From Thysanoteuthis rhombus (lineage: Eukaryota > Mollusca > Cephalopoda > Oegopsida > Thysanoteuthidae): a stretch of 64,000 nt of DNA. Positions within the stretch are counted from its first letter, which is position 1, and each line of letters starts with the position of its first letter. This document shows positions 21,891-34,440 of the stretch, one piece after another. The notes beneath the pieces were generated by a model, which worked only from the letters and a program-made list of their open reading frames with translations, ran no database searches and was not told the origin of the DNA. The position numbers were made by a program, and so were the translations under genes. Location: the NCBI GenBank assembly GCA_963457665.1, contig OY735233.1, positions 29,569,176-29,633,175 on the forward strand, read 5' to 3'.

Positions 21891-24800
21891 CAAGCTAAGT
21901 AAATATCAGCAAAACACAGCTTGGCCTCTTATTATACACCTACCTTTTTTTTATTTTCTCAAATCCTGTAGTTTAGTGGTTCCCAAATTAACAGTTTAGA
22001 AACACAACCGCCTTAGTGTATCCGTTTCTTGAAAATATTGAACAATTGCATTTACTTTCATTTGGTTAGATTATTAGGTGAAAATAATGATGAATCATGT
22101 AATTTGAATTCATTGAAAAATTATGCATTTATTTTTCTTTTAATAGCCATAATTACAAGTGGTATGGGTAAGGTAGTTTTGCATGACACAATTTCTCAAA
22201 CTGGTGACACTGAACTTTATTCTTCCTTCCATGTTGATTTATGCTCGATACTTGCACTGAAAACCCAACTTCGAATAAATAAGGTGTTGCAAATGGAATT
22301 AGGATTCGCCGCACTTTAGCACTTAGCTGAGGATATTCATATTTTATTGGTATCCATAACTCAGTTGATTCAATCTTGGATTATTTTGTTTTCAATCTAC
22401 TGTCACAAGACAGCTGAATAAGAATGTCTTCCTCTACAGACGTAAAGCCAGATGGATTTTGAGTCTGGAAGGCACTTGAATCCATGTGAACGCGTACATA
22501 TTACCTTTTTGGAGATATTTTTGAAACCAGTTGCTAAGCTGAAATACGTATTCTTCGAAAACAAGTTTCATAATGTGTAACAAATCAACTTCATTGGAAA
22601 TTAAAAACTGCTACAACTATCAGAAAAAACTCTTGACCACTGGTGTCATCCATTTTTTCCGAGGCAATATTTTTTCTGAAGGCTGAAACCTCTAACAATT
22701 TCAAAATGTGCATGTTGCTTCCCTGGGGGAGGGTAGGGGGTACTATTTGGAGTTGGCGTTCAAGCATGAGCATTTAGGTATCAAATCCTGTTTTGGCGAC
22801 GGGCGTTATGGCATTAAGAACATTATTTTATTGGTAAATATGTTTGTATGGACAGTTTTAGTGGAACGAAATTACAATGTGTCTGTTATATTACGTCAAA
22901 ATGTTAGCAGTTTTTTAGACTTGAGCACAATGCTACCAACCAATTCTGACCCTGATTTTTTTTTATATCAAATTTCTTGCATCATACGTGAGAAAATCCG
23001 CTACAGCCTTTTCTAACTTTGAGGTTAAAAACCCAAAACTATAACATTGTTTGTTTTTGTTTTGTTTTTTTCAAAGCAAGGAATGAAACGTAATACATAC
23101 TGTATGGTTGTGGTCTTTTATAATGAAATAAGAAATATTTTCATTCTATTATATCCTAAGATTATTTGAAAATGTAGACGTCAACAGAGGAGTATCCAAA
23201 TGAGCCAAACGTTTTTCCAAGTGATTCGCAGAATTAATGATGTGTTTTTCAAAAAAGCGTTTCAAAGTTTCACTTTTAAATGATAAATCATAATCAAGTA
23301 TAAAAACACCGATAATTGTTTGGATTTTTTTTTTAGTTTTTAAAAATCTTGCAGTAAAAATATGGATATGAAATAACGCCCGATAGATCTTCATTTTAAA
23401 AATCTACTGAAATTCAAATAATACTTGACTGTTAATAATTTTTCGGTAGTAATCAAACCTACGATCGTTTGTTTCTATTATATGCATTCTTTCCAAAATA
23501 ATTAGCAGAAACATTCCCCTTTTGAAATCTTAATAAAATGCCACATGGTCGAGAAAAGTCTTTTGTCGTTTAAAATCCAATTCTCTGAATAAGTAAAGTA
23601 AGTTTGATTTTTATCTTATGGCAAAAAGCGCGATGGTTTGGAGGTTGACATCATGCTTCAAATCAACAATTTCAAAACTGCAAAATAAGATATATTCTTT
23701 GTCAACTTTTTTGCTTTTATTTTTACTTTCGTGGGTAAAAAAGGTTCTCCAAAGATTTTCAAGAATTCACTAAAATTTCAACGAATCTTATAATGTTTCC
23801 AAACCCTTTCTCATAATTACCAAATCGTAGAAATCAGGGCTTTTCTTAGTATTTACTCTCCTATTTGAATAAATGATCTTTTTGTTACATTTCATGGATT
23901 TTTTTTCATAACTTTTTTTTCGCATATGAAAAAAAAAAAATAGTTGATTTAACTTGATCATCATACCACCATTCACTTGGTTTATTCTGCAATCTGACCC
24001 AGGAGAATCTGTGGCTATCTACATACAACTCTTATGTATGGGGGATGTCCGAAACAATTCAAGAACAATCCAGAATGTAAACTTTGTCAATTGACTGAGA
24101 ATCATCTAGTGATGAAACAGTGGATGGATTTGGACTTATTTATTTGTGATGTGCCAATTAGATGTCTCTTCCTACCTTCATGAACGAGCTTTATAACATA
24201 CACTACACACGCTCTGCACTAGCTTATTTAACCATAGCTTCTTAGTGTTTGTTTGCTCGAAGTTACCAAGGAAAAAACGAATCAAAAATCGATAAAATGA
24301 CTAAAATTACAAATGTTTCTTATTCTGTATAAACTGACCGACTTATACTGACAAACTGCGTGAAATTATAGTCGAGATGAAAAAAAACAACAGAAAAAGA
24401 CATAAGCAAGATTTTCCCAATGCAAAACTAGTTGTAACCTCTCTGTGCTTAGAAATCGACAGATGATATTAGCACCTTTTGAATCTACTGATGAAGTTTT
24501 CGAATACCCTGGGAGCTAACTACAGCACCCCAGAGAACTGCGGTGTACTGCTGTACGTGTTCCTTCGGCTTCTGTTGTCAGTGTTTACCTATGGGTACAA
24601 CTTTAGAGCGTTGTAGTTAGGTTGTACTTCGAAGACCAGAAGTCAAATGAGAAGAATCGTTTTCAAAAACATGCAGGAATGAAACGTCAAGTTCAATGAT
24701 ATAAATTGACGGAAGAACATTATTGATATTTTCTCTCCAATCAAACATCGTTGAAAATTATACGCCAGAACATTGTCTGGACTCTATCTGAGCCCGTTTT

Positions 24801-26540
24801 CGCTCATAAATTCGAAGACACACCAGGGTTCAATGAGTAGTCAGCACAAAGCAGTAATCAATATTGAAGTTCCCTCGCCTCGGCACCTTAGATCAACAGA
24901 TTTTCCCTCGTGATACTCTCACTACTACAACACTACTCATTAATTACTCAACTACAACAAAGCTTTCAATTCACCAACTGTAACACTAACAAGCTAACTT
25001 CAGTGAGAACTCATGCATTCAATTATCAACTTCACTGTTGCACTTTTCTTCATTTCAGCACGCGGCACAACAAGTAATAATGATTTTGTGCAATTATTGT
25101 TATAATTGCTTTGCTTGCATTCTCATTTCTTTATTTCTCCACTAGTTCAATGTAGGTAAGTACAACCATTTTCCTCTCCCTAGTGCCTCCATATCTACAG
25201 CCAAGAAACAGTTAGTCAGGTCAGAATCCTACTGATCTCACCCGATGACCCGAGTATATTTTATGATGACCTTAACACTGCCTCGATTAAGTCGTACTAA
25301 ACTCCATTCTATTGCTATTACTTTTACACTTCAACGAAATTCCAACTCTATAAAGCTACAGTTTGTTTCTATTGTGTAACTGCTCGGACCCGACGACTTT
25401 CCTGTGATAAAGTTGGAAAATTCAATTTCATCAGCTTCTTTTGGGTTTTCTGGCCGTCTTCTCCACATTCTTTTCGCATATGAATTTCTGGACACTTTTC
25501 GAACGTATTAATCCTCTCGTTAAATAATCATAATTATCTTCTAACTTAGGTTCCTCATAGAACAGGATGGCTTGGTCCCTCATTATACAACTAATACAAC
25601 CAGTGACTAAAACCAATCCATCATTATTAAACCATTATCAGTGTGCTTACCCTCTTTCAACGTTCTTATAGGACAGTTAGTAAATCATTTCAATATGTTG
25701 TCCCTTTGCTTCTGTAAATCAAATGTGTTTTTTATTCAAATAGCCGACGCATAGATAGCCCACAGTCCGATTTTCTTTTTAAAACTTTAAATTTGAATAG
25801 ATTTGCTGTTGTGCTTATATTTGGTGTAACTAGCAACGTCGCTAATCCTCATTAGCAAAATAAGCCAAGAATCTCAACCCATGTCTGCCCAGTACGCCAC
25901 CTGAAGGTTTATATTGGTTAAGCAAGAATTTACAGTATTCCAGAGTATGCTCACATGAATTTGACCAAATTTTGGTTGGATTGAAAGCACATTGTACTTG
26001 TAAATGTATTTAAAGAACAAAAGTCGTTCTTATTCTTCAATGAACATTCCCATCCCGACTTCACAATATCTGTCAATTGTTCATGCTGTTTCGACGAATT
26101 CTTAATGTCCCTACCACTTTACATTTCGCGGAACCTTTTAAAAAACCTTGACTGATAGGTGCCATGCGTACGTACAACCTCTTACACACTCGTAACGTTT
26201 TGTAAGCTTTCATAAATACACCTAGTTACAAAACCTCATTAAAAGTGAGGATGCAATGCTCCCTCGCTCACACGATGAATGTAAACAAGGATTTTTCAAT
26301 ATATTTTTTAGTACTTACTAAATATCGACAAAATTGTATATAATTTTTGATGCTCTATGATTAGGCGAAAACTTATTCGAACTAAAAAGCATTCAGGGAG
26401 CGCATACTGCAGCCAACCCCATTTTCACTAAAACTGATTCAAAGTCACTTCAGGAATAATTGGGAAGCAGGGGAGGTGACAGTGGAGAAATTTGGGATCC
26501 GCCCAAATATTTGATCAGTTCTTCGCAGGGCCTACCCTAC
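21891..26540. other. Mostly unique intronic sequence, nothing firmly recognised
   Basis: 4.6 kb with fewer microsatellites and more even base composition than the rest. Open frames at 22029-22319 and 22708-23016 (plus; 96 and 102 codons) and 25431-25616 (minus; 61 codons) were read through. None carries a domain I know or a convincing splice context. Unidentified old repeats are likely. Confidence 0.4.
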
Positions 26541-26561
26541 GACAATGCCATCAGAATTCAT

Positions 26562-26615
26562 TGCTTGTCCATACACTGTACCCGAAAGTTTGGGGGTACA
26601 GTGTATGGACAAGCA
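26562..26615. repeat. Perfect 22-bp hairpin
   Basis: Arms 26562-26583 and 26594-26615 are exact reverse complements (TGCTTGTCCATACACTGTAC plus CC), with a 10-base loop, gaaagtttgg. The arm start gcttgtcca.aca matches the unit start of the degenerate tandem family at 19540-19960. It may therefore be an inverted junction of that family. Confidence 0.9.
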
Positions 26616-26724
26616 TGAGTGAATACATAAAAATATGGAAAAAAAATTAACAAGAACTTCTCAATCGAACCAAACTTCCTGGGTCCGCTCAAAATTCAGT
26701 CATTTTCTGTGTCGTCAATCGTGC

Positions 26725-27180
26725 ACCTTTCCCAAAAATTTCATTGAAATTAATAGAGAATATCTGGGGGTATTATGTGTTGTGGAAATATAGCTTCTAT
26801 TCAGGGGAGTAAAAAAAATGAGATCACTTCTTCTGTAATTCATTGCCAACTGTTCATCAAAATTCATCGAAATCAATTGAGAAATGTTGGGGATATTGTG
26901 CAGAGGGACATGTAGCTGTGATACAGAAAAGGAAAGATCCTTGATCTCTTGCAAAATTCAATTTCGTTTGCTTTACTTGGTTTCTAAAGCCCAGAAATTT
27001 GAAATTCATTTAGAATTTTATACTATTTGTGTGTTGCTGATATATAGCTATGATGTAGGGGAAGAAAATGCTAGATCCACCCCCTAAATATAATTATTTC
27101 TCGCATTGGCTTTTGCCCAACCTTCCAGAGAATTTCATTGAAATTCATTGAGAAATTTTGGAGAGATTTCGTGGACAAAC
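26725..27180. repeat. Degenerate tandem repeat (same family as 19540-19960)
   Basis: Units at about 26725, 26855 and 27125 share aatttcattgaaattcattg, then gagaaatttt, then gga.atattgtg. The orientation is opposite to the 19.5-kb array. The open frames over it are not conserved between units. Confidence 0.65.
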
Positions 27181-27970
27181 AGAAAGACACTAGTGACTAC
27201 AAATATCTTCAACTTGGTTGATAGAAATAAACATCTTAATCCGTTCCCGGATTATCAAGTGTGAAAAATGGACTGGATTGAATCAAAAGTATTTGGGGTG
27301 TCATGGCTTGGATCTCAGAGATTACGTAAGGATTATCATTTTTACTTATTTTTTGATGTTCTCTCGTCAAGCAAAAACATATCAAGAAAATCTTTATCCA
27401 TTGCCGAGATACACTAAAAATGCAGTAATCCTTGTATATACGTATTTTAGATCCGTACATTAGAAATGAGATAATTCTTTCTGATCCAGACATAAAATGA
27501 CGCTGTTTGTACACATATATAGCAAACGTACTTTACATCTGTACAAGCAACGAAAGCGATGACTTGCTTTAGAAGAAACACCATAATTCTCCAATGACTG
27601 AAAACCATCTCATATACGCATAACTGAAGAATCATAAAAGGATGAGGTATCAATTGGTGAAATCCCTTGTCTCTACCTTCATTAGTTCCTGGGTTATCGG
27701 ACTGCAAAAAGCGTGACGAATGTAGCTAATCGGACTGTTTTTTGAGCTAATTGAATATGCAAAACACGTGTTATCGAAGGGCGAAAACTGTTCGCTTCAA
27801 TTTTTAATAATTTCCGTGGAGCAGTTCTGTAACCAATTCATTTCAGGAGATCGACTACAGATACGGCTAGGTCACAATTATTGTTCTTCTAACAAATTCC
27901 ATATAGCGATTTTGCCCACGTCATATGCCTATAGAAGCTGCATACTGGAATGTTATAATAATCATTTTTA

Positions 27971-27972
<2 letters not shown>
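27181..27972. other. Unassigned sequence with a weak direct repeat
   Basis: ttcccggattatcaagtg at about 27244 resembles ttcctgggttatcggactg at about 27688. The open frames (81-116 codons) have no recognisable domain. Confidence 0.35.
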
Positions 27973-28047
<75 letters not shown>

Positions 28048-28048
28048 T
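27973..28048. repeat. (TTA)n-(GTA)n compound microsatellite
   Basis: About 13 TTA units passing into about 11 GTA units. Confidence 0.95.
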
Positions 28049-28214
28049 ACTACCGCTCCTACCTACTTCTTTTCATGATCACTTTATGATTATCATTAGC
28101 ATATTACCTGAAAAATGACGGGATTTGCGTCTAAGATCAGTGTATCTGTGTGCTCTGCCTAGGACCAAAGAGTCACCTCTAAGTCTAGGATCAAAGTGTA
28201 GTTATGTTACACGC

Positions 28215-28217
<3 letters not shown>

Positions 28218-28286
<69 letters not shown>
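28218..28286. repeat. (TA)n-(TG)n compound microsatellite
   Basis: About 35 bp of TA followed by about 30 bp of TG. Confidence 0.95.
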
Positions 28287-28288
<2 letters not shown>

Positions 28289-28684
28289 ATTTGAACTATA
28301 GGAATTGAAACAGACTCAGGAGTGAAAGTGTATGGAAACTAGGTTTATTTATCCGTAAATGTTTTCATTCATTCATGTTTCGAGAGGTGTTCCCATTTTC
28401 AGTAGTGTGCATTTTATGTGTGTGTACCATTTAATGGTTATAAGTTTGCTGTGGAACATAAGTCCACCATCAGAAGCTTTGCTTTGTGAGCAAAAAATGG
28501 GATCCCATCAGTTAGGGTCATCCTGTTGTGTGAGACTAAGTTCAGTCTGTGGTGAATTCTGTGGTGTTAGCAGCAGTAGTAGGTCCTGGAGAGGACATAC
28601 GGTATCAGGATAGGAGGGAAGTGGTTTGGTGTTTGATTGTGTTGGTAGGTTAGGGATTGTATAGATAAAGGGGTGATGAGGTTA

Positions 28685-28717
<33 letters not shown>

Positions 28718-29779
28718 TGAAGTGCCTCTGTATTTGTGTGTTGCATACACATTGCATTTTATATGCATTGATTATTATTTTGCATTTTCACACCTGAAAA
28801 AGTTATTGCTTTGACCAAAATAACGAATTAGTGAAAAACTATAGTTCTATTCCTAGTATTTTCTAACTCAAGCTAGTTTTCGTTGCTAAACTCTCGTCTT
28901 AATTTTCTTGCTGACTTCACATTCTGAATCGTTTCTTCCTGGAAACCTTAATTCTTCTAGTATTTTTTTTTTTTTCTAAATAATTGGAAAACAGTTGGAA
29001 AATGCACGCATGTATTCCTCAGGTCATAATCAGCCGTGATCAACTAGCATCTGTTGTTGGATGATTTTGATGGAAAAAACTTAATTGGTCAAAACATTCA
29101 AAATGTCCCACGCAAATCTTGAATGAATGAATTTTATTCCTCAAATGGTAAGGATGGCCCCTCTTTTTACCTCTGTACTTAATTGAAACTGATAGCTTTG
29201 TAGACCACGCAAGTTTGCGTGTGGTTATTATCTTTAGTTGAGGTTGGTGTCTACCTGTCCATCAAAAAGCCCAGCAAATTTGGTCGCAGTGAGAGAGAAC
29301 GTCCGACATTGGCATATCGCTGTCGCCCATTTTTTGCCAAGGATAAGCAAGCGTCCAATTTCCAATCTCTGGGGTGAGCAATTCCCAAACCCAGTTCCTC
29401 TCGTTTTTTCCTCGCATCTACTTGAAGTTGCGCCTGACATACGTTCTTCGTGTCTCACCTGTGTCTTTTGCATCTTGTCAAAAGAACAGACATTAATAAG
29501 AGTACTTTATTCTATATCCACGGATATTTCTCCTTTTTCTTTATTACCGCTCAACCAGAATCAAACCATAAAGATCCTATATTAGTTACGACACTTCCAA
29601 AAGATCCTGTTATCTATTTTTTCTCATCCCTCTTCGATTTCACCCAGTGACCCATTAGAATGTCTTATGCATCCTTTCGCAATTTCTTTTCCATTCAAAA
29701 TTTACATGTACACTTAATTTTAACACCAGCAGTTACTGATGTCCCTCATTGGAGATTGAGTAACAGCAAATACGCCAGT
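28287..29779. other. Unassigned; a GC-richer block at 29240-29470
   Basis: 28685-28718 is an (AT)n(AG)n microsatellite. The block at 29240-29470 has balanced composition with open frames on both strands (115 codons plus, 79 codons minus). I recognise no domain; it may belong to an unidentified repeat. Confidence 0.35.
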
Positions 29780-31010
29780 ACTCACCTCAGTATTCAGACC
29801 GATTTTAGTAATGCTGTCATCGGGATGATTTCTATCTTTCCCTGGTTTTCCAGGTCTTCTAGCCCTTTTGCAAAGCTATTCAGGCCCGTTTCAAACGCCT
29901 CAAGAATGATTATCACAAATCTCACCAACATATTCTACAAAATATCCAGCTCTCTTGCAAGGTCTTAATATTTCAACATTTTTCATTTTCTTCCAATTTT
30001 ACTTCGTGGTTCACTTGAATTGCAACCTCCACTAACAGAAAAATTTTCCTACCCTTGATGATGACTCTTCGGGTTTTCTTCACGTAGTCATGTCCATGAT
30101 CGTTCGTCTGCGATATTTTCTATCCTTCTTTGGGATTCCCCATGTAGTTTTTTCAGTTCTCATTTTCCCTTCCTCGTTTATTTCTTTTTGTTGTTTGTTG
30201 CACTGCTTCGGGTGCTTTGCTTAATATATTCCCTTCTTGCTTGCACATACATTTCTAATCCAGTTTTGGCCTTGTGGACACATTCTTCTATGTTGATGAG
30301 TGTTCTACACATACAATCTATCCGTGTTATATCAGTCGAGTCTAATTTCCTATTTTCCATAGAGATGGTCATGAATCCCACTACTGAGTCGCTAATCTTG
30401 AATATCCTAAGGCATTCAATAATCCAGCTTTGTGGGATCATATCATATACTTTTTTTTTATAATCAATCCATCCCGGAGCAACATTTCTTTCCTTTTCGT
30501 GAAAATATATATTCTCTGTTATCTGTCCAGTCAAAATTTTCCACATTGGTGGTAGACGCTGTTTGCCTGATTCTCAGTGAACTTTTGGATGAGGGTCGTT
30601 TTGCCTTTAGTCATTCAGTCTGCGACCTCAACTTCATATAGGCAGCTTTGGTGATGGTGGGACAACCTGTCATGTAGTGCGATGAATTTCATTATAAACC
30701 AATATCCGTGGATCCCATCAGCTATTTTCGGAAAGTGTTCTTCAGTGTGTTTTTATTGAATACAATTTTGTATCGCTCATCTATGTCTTGGAATTCTTCT
30801 TTAAATCATCTATTCTTGAGATTCTTAACATCCGTAGTGTCGTTTTGGCATCTCTACATGATGTCTAATCGCCCCTGTGGCATCTGATTTTATGTTCTGT
30901 CTCCTTTCCTATCAAGTCTTAGAGAAAAAAATTTCGTTGTGTTGGAAAGTGCAGTTCTATGTGTATTGAGCAATCCTTAGTGAATAAATTTTCTGTCAGC
31001 CGTACTGTGG
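29780..31010 (-). mobile_element. LINE, internally deleted copy (restriction-like-endonuclease type)
   Basis: Read on the minus strand from 31010 downwards. First comes a relic of DGIHGYWF (reverse transcriptase region), then MWKILTGQITENIY and GWIDYKKKVYDMIPQSWI (RT motif A region). A jump follows to LINIEECVHKAKTGLEMYVQ, which belongs far downstream in the intact element. Last is a tail resembling LARELDIL, VIIILEAFETGLNSFAKGLE. The order matches the fuller copy at 31020-34440, with the RT catalytic centre deleted. Several stops and frame changes show it is dead. Confidence 0.75.
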
Positions 31011-31019
31011 GATATAGTT

Positions 31020-32962
31020 TCACACCGGTTGCTCGGTGGTTATCGCTGAAGGCTGAGTGGTAGTAAGTCTCCTCAGGTCTTCAGCCCTCCTCTCATATCT
31101 CCCTCGCCTATCACAGCAGTGCTATGGTTCATACCTCCACCACCATTCGTGGTGTGTGTTGTGATGTGTATGTTTTTGTTTGTTTTGTATCCCTCCTCTC
31201 TCCTCTTCTGTCTGATAGGCCCCTGCTAACAACTGGGGTGGTAGATCTCATTCTTTTAGCACTTTTCTCAGTAATCGTGCGGTCCCCTCCCCGCTGTGCT
31301 GTGATCTGTATAGTCTCGATCCTTCCTTTCACCCCTAGTTTTTCCAAACTCGCTTCCAGTGTCTTTGGTACGGTTTCGAGTGCGCGTACTATTACTGGCG
31401 CTACCTTGTCTTTCATGCTCCATACCTTCTTCAGCTCTTTTGCCAGGTTCTGATATTTTCCCAGCTTTTTACTCTCTTTCCTATTTATTCTATGGTCAGC
31501 AGATACGGCCACGTCTATTATTTGGATGGGGTGGTCAGTTTGGACGTTGAAATCTCTAAGTAATTCGTGATTTCCATTCTCCATGACTGACTCCATTTTG
31601 TGCTGGTAACACTTTTTCATATGTTTGAATCCCATTCGTTTGCTCAGTTTCCAGTGTATCACTGTTGCCACTATATCTTGTCCGTCATTATATTCCTTCT
31701 GGGTAAGTTGACTAAATTCACTAGTTATTTGGTTTACAATCTCATCCCTTTCCCCATTTAGGCGGCTTTTGCTGTTTGTATTCTGATCGATTTTTTGTTT
31801 TGATATAGTTTTTTCTGATACATTCGTTTTGTGCTGCCATGAGCAATTCTATTTCTCCCTTCATGTTTCCTTTTCGTAGCCATGTCTATGATATCTCGTC
31901 TGCAACATCCTATATCTGTCTTTTAAATGCTTCGTATAGTTTCTTTCCTTGTTTGCTGTACAGCTCCATTATTTTCTATTTTTTTAATGTTCGTTGCGCA
32001 GCTTCGGGCACTCTTTACGATGGATTCACTGTTCTGGCCTTCTGGACACTGTCTCGTATACTGATGAGTCCTCTGCTGTTTTTTTCCCAGTTACAGTCTA
32101 TCCATGTCATCTCAGGGGTATAAATCTTTGTGCATTTCCAAGCTTTCTTGTTTTCCGGTCCATTGACTAAAGTTCTTCCTTTGTCCATCCAAGAAATCGT
32201 CCTGTGTATCTTACTACTGATACAGCCCATGTGTTCATTCCTATTATCTGGTTACTGCTGTTTAGTTTGGTCTCTAATATTTTCCTTATCCTCCAAAGGG
32301 ATTCTGTTTTTATTTTCTCCTTCATTTCTACCCATTTTATCGCGTCACATTCGAGTACTCCAAGGTATTTGTATCGGTCTTGTGTGGTCAATGTCATGAT
32401 CTTTTTGTTGTCCGGGAGTTCGATTCCTTCTGCCACTGCAAGCCTTTCTTTGTGCATTAGTGCACATTTTTTCCTATTCCGAACTCCACCTTTACTTTGT
32501 TGAACAACGTTTTGAGCTCTCCCCTGTTCTTTGCAAATAGTTTTGTGTCATGTACATTAAGTGGTTAACTTTTCCTTTTGCCTTGGAGAATCGATATCCT
32601 TGAGTGGTAACATAGAACAAATAATGATAGAGTCAGAGAGTCTCCCTGGAAAATTCCCCTTTTTATACTTACCCCTGCTAAGATTTCTCCTGTGACTGTC
32701 AAGTCTACTTTACAGTTTTTCATAGAGTTGGCTATGAATCTCACCGCTGGTTCACTGATTTTTAATATTCTGAAGCCTTTGAGTATCCAGCTGTGTGGAA
32801 TCATGTCGTATGCTCTTGCATAGTCTATCCATCCCATTGCAATGTTCTTCTTCCTTTTTCTTACTTCTTTTAAGATCATCTGGTCGATGTAGAGCAAGTC
32901 ATTCGCTCCTTTGATTCCTCTCCTGCATCCTTTCTGTTCTTCTGGTAATACTTCTCTTCTTT

Positions 32963-33019
<57 letters not shown>

Positions 33020-34440
33020 TTATCTCCGCTATCTGTCCTGTCAGAATTTTCCACATGAGAGGCTGGCACGTGATTGGTTTATAATTGCTTGCCTGGGGTT
33101 TTTTTGGGGGGGGGATGAGGGTGATTCTGTCTCTGGACCTCGCATTTATTTAGGCAACTTTGGAGTTGGTGGGCGAGCCTGTCATGTAGTGTGGTGAATT
33201 TTTTAAACCAATATCCATGGATCCCATCAGGTCCTGGTGCTTTCCAGTTGGCTATTTCTTGAGAGCATGTTTCAAAGTAGTTACATTCAATACAATTGGT
33301 TCTCCATTGTTTATGTCCTTGAGTTCTTTTTTCATGCTCTGTAACCATTCTGGAGCTTCGTTGTATTTTTTCGGGTGTCCCCATACGCTATTCTAGAAGT
33401 TCTTTGTTTCTTTCTGCTTTCTTTCTCTGATCAGATCCTGGTGAAACTTTCTCCCCTTCTTTGGAATGTACAGTTCGGTGTGTCTATATCAATTGAGTCT
33501 TGCCTCTTCGGTTGGTCTTCTCCGGTATATCTCTTCCACTGCAACGGGGATACCCTTTTGTCTTATCTTTTATTTGCCCCATAGTCTCACACGTGCTCTG
33601 TTCATGTACCGTACATTTTTCAGTAGTCCTTCATCTCTCTGAAGTTGTGAGATGTATTTCTAATCTTGTTTCCCAGTGAGGTTTTTCCTTCCCATTATTT
33701 GGGGTTATTCCTTGTGTTGTGAAGTGCTCCGGTACCATTTTTGCTCGAGCGTAGATTAGGTTATTGAGCTTTGTTAGGCCGTTCGTTTCGATGTGCTGTA
33801 GGAAGAAGTTGACATGTTCGGTTGCTTCTTTTAGTTTCTTCCTGTCCTTGTACCCAAGAGTTGGCAGTGTCGTTCTTTCTTCTTTCACAATTTCTTCCAC
33901 AGTTATTACCAAAGCTTTCCCTGTTTCCTGTTGGGGTATCTCTCTCTGGTATAAGCCATTGTTCAGGGATTTTCTTTTTGTTTGGGTTTGTTTCAATGTT
34001 GTCGTTTACTATGTTGGTCGTGTCGAGAGGTTCTTTTTCGGGTAAACCACTTTCATCTTATATCATTACAGATCTCTTGTAGTTCTGTCTTTGAGAGCCA
34101 TTTTTCAAAGTTTGTTTTGCTCGATCAGCCAGACGCTGGTTTGAAACCTTCACGGTGACTTTTTCCCTCCATATTTTGAGCATGCGTTCCCTATCGCACC
34201 GCATAGACGGTTTGCTTTTGAAATAGCAATACATTATTAACCTGTTGTCCTCTCTTGTACATTTTCACTTCTTGTTCTGGCTAACTGCCAATTGGTGACA
34301 GCTGTGTCCCTCCTGGTTGTCAATGGTGGGGCTCAAGGTGGGATTTGGGCCCACAGTAGCTTGGTAACGACTGTATCCCTCCTGAAGTTCATTAGGGTAC
34401 ATTAGCCGGAGTTTTGGCTAGCAGTCACGGGATGCCGACC
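31020..34440 (-). mobile_element. LINE, near full-length but decayed copy (RLE-type tail)
   Basis: Order from 34440 down: an N-terminal region (ETNGLTKLNNLIYARA at about 33770), then NWKAPGPDGIHGYWFKKFT (about 33200), EEQKGCRRGIKGANDLLYID, MGWIDYARAYDMIPHSWI (RT motif A) and GDSLTLSLFVLC (the QGDSLSPLLF block). The catalytic YMDD has lost a base and reads NVHDTKLFAKN in another frame. Next come INTWAVSV-like GMNTWAVSVVRYTGRFLGWT and RGLISIRDSVQKA. The C-terminal domain at 31129-31671 reads RDFNVQTDHPIQIIDVAVSA, then KKLGKYQNLAKELKKVW. That tail resembles R2-type restriction-like endonuclease tails (D...IIDVA.P.D.R...KE). A (TA)n microsatellite splits the RT at 32966-33015. Clade assignment is uncertain. 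Confidence 0.8.
32966..33015. repeat. (TA)n microsatellite inside the LINE
   Basis: About 50 bp of TA between the codons for NIYV and MERREV in the LINE reverse transcriptase, so it grew or inserted after the element landed. Confidence 0.95.

Noticed and set aside
22029-23016. Plus frames of 96 and 102 codons as downstream exons of the X-box gene
   Set aside because: No convincing acceptor and donor in the right phase and no domain; composition resembles the flanks.
24700-25430. Possible LTR-like stretch with a TATA-like motif near 25345
   Set aside because: No matching terminal repeat, primer-binding site or coding fossil was found nearby.
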